Shown: positions 7,695 through 16,600, counted from the stretch's first letter. The stretch is DNA of 64,000 nucleotides from Pseudoduganella violacea (GCF_014191875.1 NZ_JACHXD010000001.1:620001-684000); one strand, 5' to 3'. The notes: generated by a model from the letters alone, not told the origin. Numbers and translations are program-made.

Positions 7695-10600
7695 TTACTT
7701 GGTGGCGGCCAGCCAGCCTTGCGTCTTCTGGCTGTCGTGCAGGGCTTCCAGTTGCTTGTGGCCGCCGTCCGGCGCCGCTTGCAGCGCCGCCATCTGGCCG
7801 TCGGCCGCGAAACGCTCCAGCGCATGGGTCAGGGCCTGCACCTGCAGCGAGAGCGGCGAGGCCGGCGCCGGCAAGCGGGCCGGCGCCGGGTTGGCGCTGC
7901 CCGGCTGGCTGGCCGTTTGCTGCGCCGCCGCGGCGGCGGGCGGTGCGGCGGCCGGGCCGGTGGCGAACCAGACGTCGGCGGCGGCATGCTGGCGGCCCTG
8001 GGTGTCGGTCCAGCTCGACGTCAGGCCGATGCGGTTGCCGTTCTGGCGCGCTTCCGACGCTTGCGCCTGCAGCCCGAGCGAGGCCACGCCCAGCGCGGCC
8101 AGGGTATGCAGCTCGCCGGACTGGCTCACGCCGTCGCCGTCGGCATCGACCCAGACGCGCAACTGGCCATAGGCCTGGTCGGCGCCGTCGATGCGGCCAT
8201 CGCCATTGCTGTCGAGTTCGCGCAGCGCGGCATAGGCGTCGCGCGCCTTGCTGCCGTCGGCCAGCGTGACGGCGCTGCCGAACAGCTCGCCGCCATCGTT
8301 GATCTGGCCGTCGCCGTTGCGGTCCAGGGCCAGCAGGCCGTCGCGCGGGCCGGCCCAGCCGGTCCGCACTTTCTGGCCGCGGCCATCGATGTCGAACTGC
8401 ACGCCGGCCTCGCGGCCCAGGGTGCTGACGCCGTCGCCGTCCAGGTCGAGCACCAGCGGCGTGGCGTAGCGCGTCGAGGCCGGATTGAGCGCCATGGTTT
8501 GCGCCACCGTCATGGCTGCGATTTGGGCATTGGTGAAGCCGTGGTCGATCTGGATCACGCTGAGCGCGGCCAGGTCGGCCGTTTCCATGGCCGCGATCTG
8601 GGCCGTGGTGAAGGCGGCGATCTGGGCCGTCCCCAGCGCCGCCGCCTGCACCGTGGTCAGGGCGGCGATCTGGGCCGGTTTCAGCGCCGCGATCTGGGCC
8701 GGACTCAAGGCCGCGTATTGCACGGCGCTCAGGGCGCCCAGCTGCTGGCTGTTCAGCGCGCCGAGCTGGACGCCGTTGAAGCTGGCCAGCTGGGTGGTGG
8801 AAAACGCTTGCATCTGGGCCGTGCTCAAGCCCGCCAACTGGCTGACTTTGAGGCCGGCCAATTGGACATTGCTGAGGTTGACGAGCTGGTCATCCGAGAA
8901 ATAGCCGATTTGCAGCGCGCTGAAGGCGCCGATCTGGGCCGCGCTGAGCACCGACAACTGGACCGTCGAGAGGGCGCCGATCTGGTCGATATTCAGGGCT
9001 GCCAGTTGCGAATTCTTCAGCGCCTTGAGCTGGTTGGCGCTGAGCACGGCAGCCTGTTCGGCCGTCAGCGCGCCGATCTGGGTGGGCGTCAACGTGGCGA
9101 CCTGGGCTGTACCGAGGCTGCCGATCTGGGCGGTCGTCAGGGCGGCCACCTGGTCGGCCGTGAGCGCCGTCAACTGGGCCAGGCGGATGGCGGCCAGCTG
9201 GGCCGTGCTGAGCGCCTGGATTTGCTCATTGTTCAGCACCGGCAACTGGGTCGCGCTCAGGTAGCCGATCTGGGTCACGGTGAGGGCCGCGATCTGGGCC
9301 GTGCTGAGCACGGTCAGGTGGTCGGCGTTGAGCACCGCGATCTGGGCGCTGCTCAGGGTGGCGATCTGGCCCGTGCCGAGCACGCCCATCAGGGCCGGCG
9401 GCAGGGCATTGATCTGGGCGCCGCTGAGCGCCGCCACTTGCGCGTTCGACAGCGCCGCCAATTGCTCGCTGCCCAGACCGGACAGGGCCGTTTCGCTCAG
9501 GGCGCGGATCTGCGCCGTGTACAGCGCCTGCAACTGGTCCGTGGCCAGCGTAGCCAGTTGCTGGGCGTCGAAGGCGGCGATCTGCTGGGTGCCGAGGGCG
9601 CGCAACTGGGCCGTGGCGAGCGCGGCGATCTGGCCCGTCGCCAGCGCCTGGATCTGCTGGCTGCTGAAGGCTTGGATCTGGCGCGTGCTGAGCGCGGCCA
9701 GGTCCACGGTTTCCAGCGCGCGCACCTGTTCGCTGGCCAGGGCCGCCAACTGCAGCGCCGTCATGGCCTGCATCTGCGCCGTGTTGAGGGCGACGATGTG
9801 GGCGGTGTTCAAGCCCAGGCCGAACTGGTCGGCCGTCAGCGCGGCAATCGCGGCCGTGTTCAGGGCGGCCAGCTGCGCCGTGCCGAGCATGGCCATTTGG
9901 GCCGTGCCGAAGCCGCCCACCTGGCCGGCCCGCAGCGCGGCGGCCTGGTCGGTGCTGAGGACGGCGATCTGGTCGCTGCGCAGGGCCGCCAACTGGCCCG
10001 GTTTCAGCGCCGCCACGGCCGCCGTGTTGAGGGCGGCGAATTGGCTGCTGCCGAGGCCATAGCTGAGCTGGCTGGTGCTCAGGGCGCTGGCGGCGGCCGT
10101 GCCGAGCGCGGCCGCTTGCCCCACGGTCAGCGCTGCGATCTGCTCGGTGTTCAGGGCGCCGATCTGCAGGCTGCCGAAACCGGCGATCTGGGCGCTGCCC
10201 AGGGACTGGATCTGGGCCGTCGTCAGCGCAGCGATCTGGGCCGTGTTCATGACGGCCAGCGCGGCCGTGTTCAGGGCGCGCAACTGGTCACTGCTGAGCC
10301 AGCGGAACTGGGCCGAGCTGAAGGCGGCCAACTGGTCGCCGCGCAGCACGGCCAGGTCTTCCGTTTCCAGCGCCGCCATCTGGGCGCTGTTGAGCAGGGC
10401 CAGTTGGCTGGTGCGCAAGGCCAGGATCTGGGCCGTGTTGAAGGCGGCGATCTGGGCCGTGCTGAGGCCGCTGCTGATCTGGCTGTTGCTCAGGCCGCCG
10501 ATGGCGCTGCTGCCGAGCGCGTTGAACTGGGCCGTGGACAGGGCCGCCAGTTGCAAGCTGGTCAGGGCGCCCAGCTGGTTGGCGCCGAATGCGGCCAATT

Positions 10601-13523
10601 GGCTGGTGGCCAGCGCCGCCACCTGTTCGGTGCTCAAGCCCAGGCCGATCTGCGCGGCCGTCAGCGCGCGCACGGCGCTGCTGGACAGGGCGTTCAGCTG
10701 GTCGGGGCGCAGGCCGCGGATCTGGCTGCTGTTCAGGGCCACGATCTGACTGCTGCGCAGGGCGTTCAAGTCCTGGGTTTCGAGCACGCTGATCTGGAAG
10801 CTGTTGAGCGCGGCCAGCAGGGTGTTGCTCAAGCCCGCGTACTGGGTGGTGGTCATGGCGATCAGCTGGGTGCTGCTCAGGGCGCCCAGCTGGGCCGTGG
10901 TCAGGCCGGCGATGCCGGCGCTGCTGATATTGCTCAGGATTTCCGTGCTGAGGCCGGCGATCGTGGCCGTCGCCAGCGCCGCCACCTGGTGGCTGCGCAG
11001 CGCGGCGAAGTCCTGCGATTCCATGGCCGCCAGCTGGGTGCTGCTCAGGGCGGCGATCTGGGCCGTGGTCAGGGCGCTGGCCTGGTCGGTGGTCAGGGCG
11101 ACGATCTGGTCGGTGGACAGGGCCGCGATCTGGGCCGTGCGGAAGGCCGTGATCTGGTTGCTGCGCAGGGCGGCGAAATCGGCCGTTTCCAGGGCCGCCA
11201 GCATGGCCGTGTTGAAAGAGGCCAGCTGGTTGCCGTTCAGCGCGGCGGCCTGGGCGGTGGTGAAGGCGGCGATGCGCGCCATGCTCAAGCCGTTCAACTG
11301 GCGCGTGCTCAAGGAGCCGATCTGCAGGCTGCCGAGGGCGGTGTACTGCTCGTCGCGCAGGGCGGCCAACTGGCTATCCTTGAGCGCCTGCACCTGGCTG
11401 TAGCGCAAGGCGTTGAGGTCGGCCGTTTCCATGGCGCGCATTTGCGCGTCGCCCAGGGCGGCGATCTGAGCCGTGCTGAGGCCGACGATCTGGGCCGTGC
11501 TGAAGGCGGCCATGGCGGCGGCGTCCAGGTCGGCCAGCGCGGCCGTGCCGATGCCGCCGATCTGCGGCGCCTTGATGCTGGCGAAGTCCTGGCTTTCCAT
11601 CGCGTTCAACTGCGCGCCGCTGAGACCGGCCAACTGGCGCTGGGTCAGCGCGCCGGCCTGGGCGGTGCTGAGCGCGACCAGCTGGGCCGCGCTGAGACTG
11701 CCCATCTGGCTGCTGCTCAGGTAGCCGATCTGGGCGGTGCTGAGCAGGGCCAACTGGCTTTCGCTCAGATTGGCCAGGGCCTGGGTCGACAGGCTGGCGA
11801 TCTGCTGCTGGCGCAGCGCGCGCAAGTCTTCCGAGGCCAGCGCGTTCAATTGCTCGCTGGTCAGGTAGCTGAGCTGGCGCGTGCCGAGGTTGGCCAGCTG
11901 GGCCGTGGTCAGCGCCGTGATGTGCTGACTGCCGAGGCTGGCGATCTGCTGCGAATTCAAGCCGTTCAGCGCCTGCCACTTGATGGCGGCGAAGTCGGCC
12001 GTTTCGAGGGCGGCCAACTGCTCGGGACGCATGCCGCTGAGCTGCTGGGTATTCAGCGCCGCCATCTGGGCCGTGGTCATGGCCACGATCTGGGCCGTGT
12101 TGAGCGAGGCCATCTGGCCAGGCGTCAGGCCGGCGATCTGCCTGGTGCTCAGCGCGGCGATCTGGGCCGTGCTGAGGTCGGAAAAGCGCAGGGCGCCCAG
12201 GGCCGCCAGTTGGGCCGGGGTGAGCACGGCAAAATCTTGCGGCTCGAACGCGGCCAGCTGGGCCGTGCTGAGCGAAGCCATCTGGGCGGTGGTCAGGGCC
12301 ATGGTCTGGGCCGTCGTGAGCGCCGCGATCAGGGCCGGCGACAGCGTGGCGACCAGGTCGATATTGAGGGAGGCGATCGTGCGCGTGCCGAGCGCGGCCC
12401 AGTCCTGGGTTTCCAGCGCATTCAGTTGCGCGCTGCTCAAGGCCGACAATTGGCGCGTGCTGAGCGCGGCCGCCTGGGCCGTGCTGAGCGCGGCCACCTG
12501 GCCCAGGCTCAGGGCGCGGATTTGCGCCGTGCTCAGGCCGCCGATCTGGCGGCTGCCCAGGGCCGCCAGCTGGCCCGCGTCGAGGCCGGCGATCAGGGCC
12601 GTGGCCAGCGCGCCGATCTGCTGCGAAGCCAGCTGGCCCAGCTTCTCGGTGCCGAGCGCGGCCAGTTGTTCCGCGCTGAACAGGTTCAGCGTGCGCGTGC
12701 TCAAGCCGGCCAACTGGGCGCTGCGCAGGGCCGCTAACTGGGCGCTCTGTAAGGCGGCGATCTGGTCGGTTTGCAAGCCCAGCAACTGGCTGCTCTTGAG
12801 GGCCGCGAAATCTTCCGTCTCGATGGCCGCCAATTGCTCATTGCTTAGCAGACCGATCTGGCGCAGGCTGAGCGCGGCCGCCTGCTGGGTGGTCAGGGCG
12901 GCGATCTGCGCCGTGTTGAGGCCGGCCAGCTGCTTGCTGTCGAAGGCCATCAATTGGCGCGTTTTCAGGGCCGCCACATCCTGGGTTTCCATGGCGCCGA
13001 TCTGGACACTGCTCAGCGCTTGCAACTGGCTATTGCTGAGCTGACTCACCTGCTCCGTGCCGAGGCCGGCGATCTGGTCGGCGCGCAGCACGGCCAGTTG
13101 CCGGCTGGTCAGCGCGATCAGCTGGGCGCTGCGCAAGGCCGCCAGGTTTTCCGTTTCCAGCGCCGCCACCTGGTGGGTGCTCAGGGCGGCGATCTGCTGG
13201 CTGCCGAGCTGGGTGAACTGGGTGGTGCTGAAGCCGTCGGCGAGCTGGTCGTTGGTGAGGGCGGCGATTTGCTGCGAGCTCAAGCCATGCAACTGGGGCG
13301 CGCCGAAGCCCGCGTGCAGCTGGGCCGTGGTCATCGCTTGCAGGCTGCGCGTGGTGATGGCGCGGATTTGCTGCGAGCTCATCACCTGCAACTGGGTGCT
13401 GCTGAAGGCGACGATCTGTTCCGGCCGCAGGCTGGCCATATCGGCCGTCTTGAGCAGCGTGATCTGATAAGTGCTGAGGCCGGCGATCTGCGCCGTGTTC
13501 AGGTCGGGTACGATAGAGGGCAT
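7695..13523 (-). CDS. Giant octapeptide-repeat protein with C-terminal calcium-loop domain
   Basis: 1,942 residues from the ATG at 13523 (MPSIVPDLNTAQIAGLST), preceded by the Shine-Dalgarno AGGAGA at 13531-13536; an in-frame TTG at 13544 has no such site. Residues ~11-1681 are about 208 tandem octads with consensus (A/x)-Q-(I/L)-A-(A/G)-L-(S/T)-(T/S), which I do not recognise as a named family. Residues ~1690-1830 carry DxDxDG-type loops (VLDLDGDG, ALDRNGDGQI, ELDSNGDGRI, WVDADGDG), as in C-terminal regions of large secreted calcium-binding proteins. A Pro/Ala-rich linker and a short helical tail follow. There is no Sec signal or membrane segment, so export, if any, would need another route such as type I secretion; no transporter lies nearby. 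The S/T-x-x-Q pattern looks like a helix N-cap, suggesting a solenoid of short helices. The downstream glycosylation genes suggest a glycosylated surface or secreted protein. Confidence 0.85.
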   Translation of the reverse strand: MPSIVPDLNTAQIAGLSTYQITLLKTADMASLRPEQIVAFSSTQLQVMSSQQIRAITTRSLQAMTTAQLHAGFGAPQLHGLSSQQIAALTNDQLADGFSTTQFTQLGSQQIAALSTHQVAALETENLAALRSAQLIALTSRQLAVLRADQIAGLGTEQVSQLSNSQLQALSSVQIGAMETQDVAALKTRQLMAFDSKQLAGLNTAQIAALTTQQAAALSLRQIGLLSNEQLAAIETEDFAALKSSQLLGLQTDQIAALQSAQLAALRSAQLAGLSTRTLNLFSAEQLAALGTEKLGQLASQQIGALATALIAGLDAGQLAALGSRQIGGLSTAQIRALSLGQVAALSTAQAAALSTRQLSALSSAQLNALETQDWAALGTRTIASLNIDLVATLSPALIAALTTAQTMALTTAQMASLSTAQLAAFEPQDFAVLTPAQLAALGALRFSDLSTAQIAALSTRQIAGLTPGQMASLNTAQIVAMTTAQMAALNTQQLSGMRPEQLAALETADFAAIKWQALNGLNSQQIASLGSQHITALTTAQLANLGTRQLSYLTSEQLNALASEDLRALRQQQIASLSTQALANLSESQLALLSTAQIGYLSSSQMGSLSAAQLVALSTAQAGALTQRQLAGLSGAQLNAMESQDFASIKAPQIGGIGTAALADLDAAAMAAFSTAQIVGLSTAQIAALGDAQMRAMETADLNALRYSQVQALKDSQLAALRDEQYTALGSLQIGSLSTRQLNGLSMARIAAFTTAQAAALNGNQLASFNTAMLAALETADFAALRSNQITAFRTAQIAALSTDQIVALTTDQASALTTAQIAALSSTQLAAMESQDFAALRSHQVAALATATIAGLSTEILSNISSAGIAGLTTAQLGALSSTQLIAMTTTQYAGLSNTLLAALNSFQISVLETQDLNALRSSQIVALNSSQIRGLRPDQLNALSSSAVRALTAAQIGLGLSTEQVAALATSQLAAFGANQLGALTSLQLAALSTAQFNALGSSAIGGLSNSQISSGLSTAQIAAFNTAQILALRTSQLALLNSAQMAALETEDLAVLRGDQLAAFSSAQFRWLSSDQLRALNTAALAVMNTAQIAALTTAQIQSLGSAQIAGFGSLQIGALNTEQIAALTVGQAAALGTAAASALSTSQLSYGLGSSQFAALNTAAVAALKPGQLAALRSDQIAVLSTDQAAALRAGQVGGFGTAQMAMLGTAQLAALNTAAIAALTADQFGLGLNTAHIVALNTAQMQAMTALQLAALASEQVRALETVDLAALSTRQIQAFSSQQIQALATGQIAALATAQLRALGTQQIAAFDAQQLATLATDQLQALYTAQIRALSETALSGLGSEQLAALSNAQVAALSGAQINALPPALMGVLGTGQIATLSSAQIAVLNADHLTVLSTAQIAALTVTQIGYLSATQLPVLNNEQIQALSTAQLAAIRLAQLTALTADQVAALTTAQIGSLGTAQVATLTPTQIGALTAEQAAVLSANQLKALKNSQLAALNIDQIGALSTVQLSVLSAAQIGAFSALQIGYFSDDQLVNLSNVQLAGLKVSQLAGLSTAQMQAFSTTQLASFNGVQLGALNSQQLGALSAVQYAALSPAQIAALKPAQIAALTTVQAAALGTAQIAAFTTAQIAAMETADLAALSVIQIDHGFTNAQIAAMTVAQTMALNPASTRYATPLVLDLDGDGVSTLGREAGVQFDIDGRGQKVRTGWAGPRDGLLALDRNGDGQINDGGELFGSAVTLADGSKARDAYAALRELDSNGDGRIDGADQAYGQLRVWVDADGDGVSQSGELHTLAALGVASLGLQAQASEARQNGNRIGLTSSWTDTQGRQHAAADVWFATGPAAAPPAAAAAQQTASQPGSANPAPARLPAPASPLSLQVQALTHALERFAADGQMAALQAAPDGGHKQLEALHDSQKTQGWLAATK
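8481..13493 (-). repeat. Tandem 24-bp repeats coding ~208 octapeptides
   Basis: 5,013 bp of degenerate 24-bp units, each coding one octad. A few units are 9 or 10 residues long (for example AQIGLGLST, AQLHAGFGAP). Units that follow E-T/E-S and start x-D (QDFAALRS type) recur at intervals of 7 and 10 units over most of the array, giving a 17-unit (136-residue) super-repeat. DNA-level divergence is high enough that this is an old array rather than a recent expansion. Confidence 0.9.
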
Positions 13524-13763
13524 AGTAGGTTCTCCTATGCCCAATATATCCCGAATGCAACAGCCGCCATGTTGAGAATAGGCGGGGAAATAACGTTTAA
13601 ATCACTGTACTGAAATAATAACTTCCGCTTCGATAGTTTTTATTTTTGCATTAAATCCCGTATTATCGTGATACACGGTAGCTCGAATAAATTTAAATCT
13701 AGTCGATAATGTTACAAACTCCGCCAGCCTTTATTCCGCTGATTAGCTCCGAAATGGCGGCCG

Positions 13764-13783
13764 CCGCGCCGCGCCGCGCCGCG
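13764..13783 (+). repeat. Four tandem CCGCG units inside the 5' coding region of nudC
   Basis: Four perfect pentanucleotide units lie 55 bp after the likely nudC ATG (13709). With four units the ATG frame ends at a TGA at 13859-13861. With three units the frame would continue straight into the conserved NudC sequence. Such a tract is prone to slippage. Confidence 0.85.
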
Positions 13784-13806
13784 TCTTTCTCTTCCACCAG
13801 GGCCAA

Positions 13807-14529
13807 TTGCTTTTGCGCAGCGCCGACCTGGCCCTGCCCGCGCAGCTGGACGCCTTTGGCCTGAGTCCTGAACAACTGCACCCGGTCGGCCTCTGGCAGG
13901 ATTGCTATTACCAGGCGGCCTGGACCGACAGCCCGGCCCTGCCCGATGCCGAACACGGCTGGCACGGCTTGCGCGCCCTGTTCGGCAGCATGGACGAGGG
14001 CTTGCTGGGCCTGGCCAGCCGCGCCAGCCAGCTGGCCGAATGGGCGCGCACCCACCGCTTCTGCGGCGCTTGCGCCACGCCGATGCGGCGCGCGGCGGGC
14101 GAACGCAGCTTCCAATGTCCCGCCTGCGGCATGACGGCTTACCCGCGCATTTCGCCGGCCATGATGGTGCTGATCCGTAAGGGCGAAGCGGCGTTGCTGG
14201 CCGTGCATGCGCAAGCGCCGTATAAGCGTTTTACCGCGCTGGCCGGCTTCCTGGAAGCGGGCGAATCGATCGAGGAAGCCGTGCACCGCGAGGTGTATGA
14301 GGAAGTCGGCCTGCGCGTGCAGAACCTGCGCTATTTCGGCAGCCAGTCCTGGCCTTTTCCGCATTCGCTGATGATCGCGTTTACCGCCGATTATCTGGAC
14401 GGCGAAATCCGCGTCGACCCGAATGAAATCAGCGAGGCGCGCTGGTTCGGTCCCGGGGATGAATGGCCGGAGATGAGCGCCACCGTTTCCATCGCCGCCG
14501 CCCTGATCAACGCCCACCGTCCGCGCTGA
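13807..14529 (+). CDS. nudC: NADH pyrophosphatase NudC (N-terminal segment out of frame)
   Basis: NudC hydrolyses NAD(H) to NMN(H) and AMP and removes NAD caps from RNA. In this 240-residue frame the zinc ribbon Cys86/Cys89 and Cys104/Cys107, the Nudix box running from G147 (GFLEAGES...REVYEEVG) and the family-specific SQSWPFP motif (179-185) are all present. The frame starts at a TTG without a good ribosome site. The natural N-terminus, MLQTPPAFIPLISS..., begins at ATG 13709 in another frame; joining it to the in-frame segment VFLFHQGQLLLRS needs a shift of -5 or +1 at the CCGCG tract (13764-13783). So this is an assembly error, a slippage mutant or a phase-variable gene. The domain assignment is secure; the start is not. 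Confidence 0.85.
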   Translation: MLLRSADLALPAQLDAFGLSPEQLHPVGLWQDCYYQAAWTDSPALPDAEHGWHGLRALFGSMDEGLLGLASRASQLAEWARTHRFCGACATPMRRAAGERSFQCPACGMTAYPRISPAMMVLIRKGEAALLAVHAQAPYKRFTALAGFLEAGESIEEAVHREVYEEVGLRVQNLRYFGSQSWPFPHSLMIAFTADYLDGEIRVDPNEISEARWFGPGDEWPEMSATVSIAAALINAHRPR

Positions 14530-14635
14530 GTCCGGCGCGCGCCCAGGCGGCCCCGGCTTTGAGTCAGCGGCCGGTGCAAGCGCGCCAAAGCCTGTATACT
14601 GATGGGTCAACCGCAATTTTCAGGCCTTTATCATC

Positions 14636-15202
14636 ATGTCAAACGCAGAATTCTCCGAACACGACTGGCGCCGCCTGCTGCAGAGCTTTGGCGAAGACCC
14701 GGACCGTCCGGGCTTGATCGAAACCCCGCACCGCGTAAGCAAGGCGTGGAAACACTGGACCTCGGGCTATGGCCAGGATCCCGTGGAGCTGCTGAAGGCC
14801 TTTGAAGATGGCGCCGAGCAGTACAACGAGCTGATCGTGGTGAAAGGCATTCCCGTCTACAGCCACTGCGAACACCACCTGGCGCCGTTCTTCGGCAAGG
14901 CCACCGTCGGCTATGTGCCGAACGGCAAAATCGTCGGCCTGTCCAAACTGACCCGCCTGGTGGACTGCTTCTCCAAGCGCCTGCAGGTGCAGGAACGCAT
15001 GACCATGCAGATCGCCGAAGCGCTGATGGAAGTGCTGGAGCCGAAGGCCGTGGGCGTGGTGGTCAAGTGCCGCCACCTGTGCATGGAAAGCCGCGGCATC
15101 CGCACCCCGGGCGAAGAGACCGTGACCTCGGCCATGCTGGGCGAGTTGCAACCGAACCTGGCCATGCGCACCGAATTCCTGGCCCTAGCGCGCGAGCCTT
15201 AA
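14636..15202 (+). CDS. folE: GTP cyclohydrolase I
   Basis: FolE converts GTP to 7,8-dihydroneopterin triphosphate, the first step of tetrahydrofolate synthesis, in the cytoplasm. The 188-residue protein has the zinc ligands Cys78 and His81 (SHCEHHLAPF) and Cys149 (CRHLCMESRG), and the conserved GKIVGLSKLTRLVDCFSKRLQ helix-strand. Length is near that of compact FolE1 enzymes. The start ATG at 14636 is followed immediately by the conserved N-terminal helix. The thioredoxin-fold gene begins 3 bp after its stop and is probably co-transcribed. Confidence 0.97.
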   Translation: MSNAEFSEHDWRRLLQSFGEDPDRPGLIETPHRVSKAWKHWTSGYGQDPVELLKAFEDGAEQYNELIVVKGIPVYSHCEHHLAPFFGKATVGYVPNGKIVGLSKLTRLVDCFSKRLQVQERMTMQIAEALMEVLEPKAVGVVVKCRHLCMESRGIRTPGEETVTSAMLGELQPNLAMRTEFLALAREP

Positions 15203-15205
15203 ACG

Positions 15206-16600
15206 ATGGCGGGCGCGATCGAGTGGCAGAGCGGCGACTTCAGCGCCGCGCAGGCGCTGGCCAGAACGGCCGGCCGTCCCCTGTTCCTGTACTGGGGCGC
15301 GGGCTGGTGTCCGCCCTGCAACCGGGTCAAGTCGGAAATCTTCAGCCGCGACGAGTTCGCCGTCCGCCTGCGTGGCCTGGTGCCGTTCTGGCTCGACGGC
15401 GACGCGCCCGGCGCGCAAGCGCTGGCCGCCCAGCTCAAGCTGCGCAGCTATCCGACCCTGGTGCTGTTCGCGCCCGATGGCAGCGAAATCACGCGTCTGC
15501 CCTGCGAACTGGACGGCGAGCTGTTCATCGCCGCCCTCGATGCGGCGCTGGCCGCCACGCATAGCGCCGCGCAATCGCTGCAAGCGGCGCTGGACGGCAG
15601 CCGCATTCTGGACGCCGCCGAATGGACGCTGCTCAGCCACTATTCCTGGGATACCGATGAAGGCGTGCTGCTGGCCGGCCGCGCGCCGGGCGCCACGCTG
15701 ACCGCGCTGGCCCAGGCCGCCGCGCCGGTCGCGCCCGACGCCGCCATCCGCCTGCGGCTGCTGTCCCTGCTGTTCCCGGCGGCCGAAGCGGCTCCCGCCG
15801 CTGCCGGCACCGCTACCACCGCGCACGCTGGCGCCGCCGCGCTGGCGACGGCGGCAAGCGTCGCCGAATTGCTGCTCGGCGTCTGCCGCGACGCCCGGCT
15901 GGCCCGCGCCAATATGGACATCTTCGGCAACAGCGGTGCCCAACTGCTGAAGCTGGCTGGCGCCGCCCAGCCCGGGCTGGCTGGTGCCCTGGCGCAAGCG
16001 GCCCAAGCCTGGGCCGACGATATGTGGTTGTCCGTGCCCGACCGCCTGACCGCCGTGCGGCTGCAAATGCGTATGGCCCGCTTCGGCCACGCCGCCGCCG
16101 GCCTGCCCGAGCTAGTGCGCGCCCGCGTCGCCGAGGCGCTGGCCGCCGTAGACGACGCCTACGAGCGCCACACCCTGGTCAACACCGCCGTCAGCGCCCT
16201 GAACGACGCCGGTCTGCCGGCTGAAGCCGACGCCCTGCTGCAAGCCGAGCTGGCGCATTCGCACTCGCCCTACTACTTCATGCTGAGCCTGGCTTCCAGC
16301 GCCAAGCGCCGTGGTGACGCGGCCGGCATGCTGTCCTGGTATGAGCAAGCCTGGCGCGCCGCCGCCGGCAGCGCCACCCGCCTGCAATGGGGCGTCACCT
16401 ACCTGATCTCCCTGCTCGACAACAGCCCCGGCGACAGTCCCCGCATCGAGGATGCCGCCGCTGGCCTGCTGGCCGACCTGAGCGCCACCGCCGACGCCTT
16501 CCGCCAGCGCAACCTGGCCCAAGTCCGTCGTCTGGCCGCCAAGCTCAGCGGCACCCCCCACGCCCCCGCCCTCCAGCAAGCCCTGCACCCCGCCCTCTGA
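15206..16600 (+). CDS. Thioredoxin-fold protein with long helical C-terminal region
   Basis: 464 residues. Residues ~8-110 are a thioredoxin fold with a redox-active WCPPC motif (GAGWCPPCNRVKSEIF) and the cis-proline loop LRSYPTLVLF. The remaining ~350 residues are alanine- and leucine-rich helices that resemble TPR-like packing and carry no motif I can name. There is no signal peptide, so it should be cytoplasmic, possibly a reductase or chaperone for a specific partner. It follows folE with a 3-bp gap; no functional link to folate is evident. The WCPPC pair and the cis-Pro make thiol-disulfide exchange likely. Confidence 0.8.
   Translation: MAGAIEWQSGDFSAAQALARTAGRPLFLYWGAGWCPPCNRVKSEIFSRDEFAVRLRGLVPFWLDGDAPGAQALAAQLKLRSYPTLVLFAPDGSEITRLPCELDGELFIAALDAALAATHSAAQSLQAALDGSRILDAAEWTLLSHYSWDTDEGVLLAGRAPGATLTALAQAAAPVAPDAAIRLRLLSLLFPAAEAAPAAAGTATTAHAGAAALATAASVAELLLGVCRDARLARANMDIFGNSGAQLLKLAGAAQPGLAGALAQAAQAWADDMWLSVPDRLTAVRLQMRMARFGHAAAGLPELVRARVAEALAAVDDAYERHTLVNTAVSALNDAGLPAEADALLQAELAHSHSPYYFMLSLASSAKRRGDAAGMLSWYEQAWRAAAGSATRLQWGVTYLISLLDNSPGDSPRIEDAAAGLLADLSATADAFRQRNLAQVRRLAAKLSGTPHAPALQQALHPAL

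Noticed and set aside
7614..12737. 1,707-residue open frame on the plus strand opposite the octad array
   Set aside because: It is the mirror of the 24-bp repeats: absence of stops follows from the repeated GC-rich codons, its own product (GGDLGRA-type) is low complexity, and only the minus strand has a Shine-Dalgarno, capped start and a recognisable C-terminal domain.
8481..13493. CRISPR-like appearance of regularly spaced repeats
   Set aside because: Units are contiguous, 24-bp, degenerate and in one open frame; there are no unique spacers and no cas genes.
13560..13590. Possible sigma-54 promoter (TGGC...TTGCA) upstream of the octad-repeat gene
   Set aside because: The GG-GC spacing is two bases shorter than the required 24/12 arrangement.
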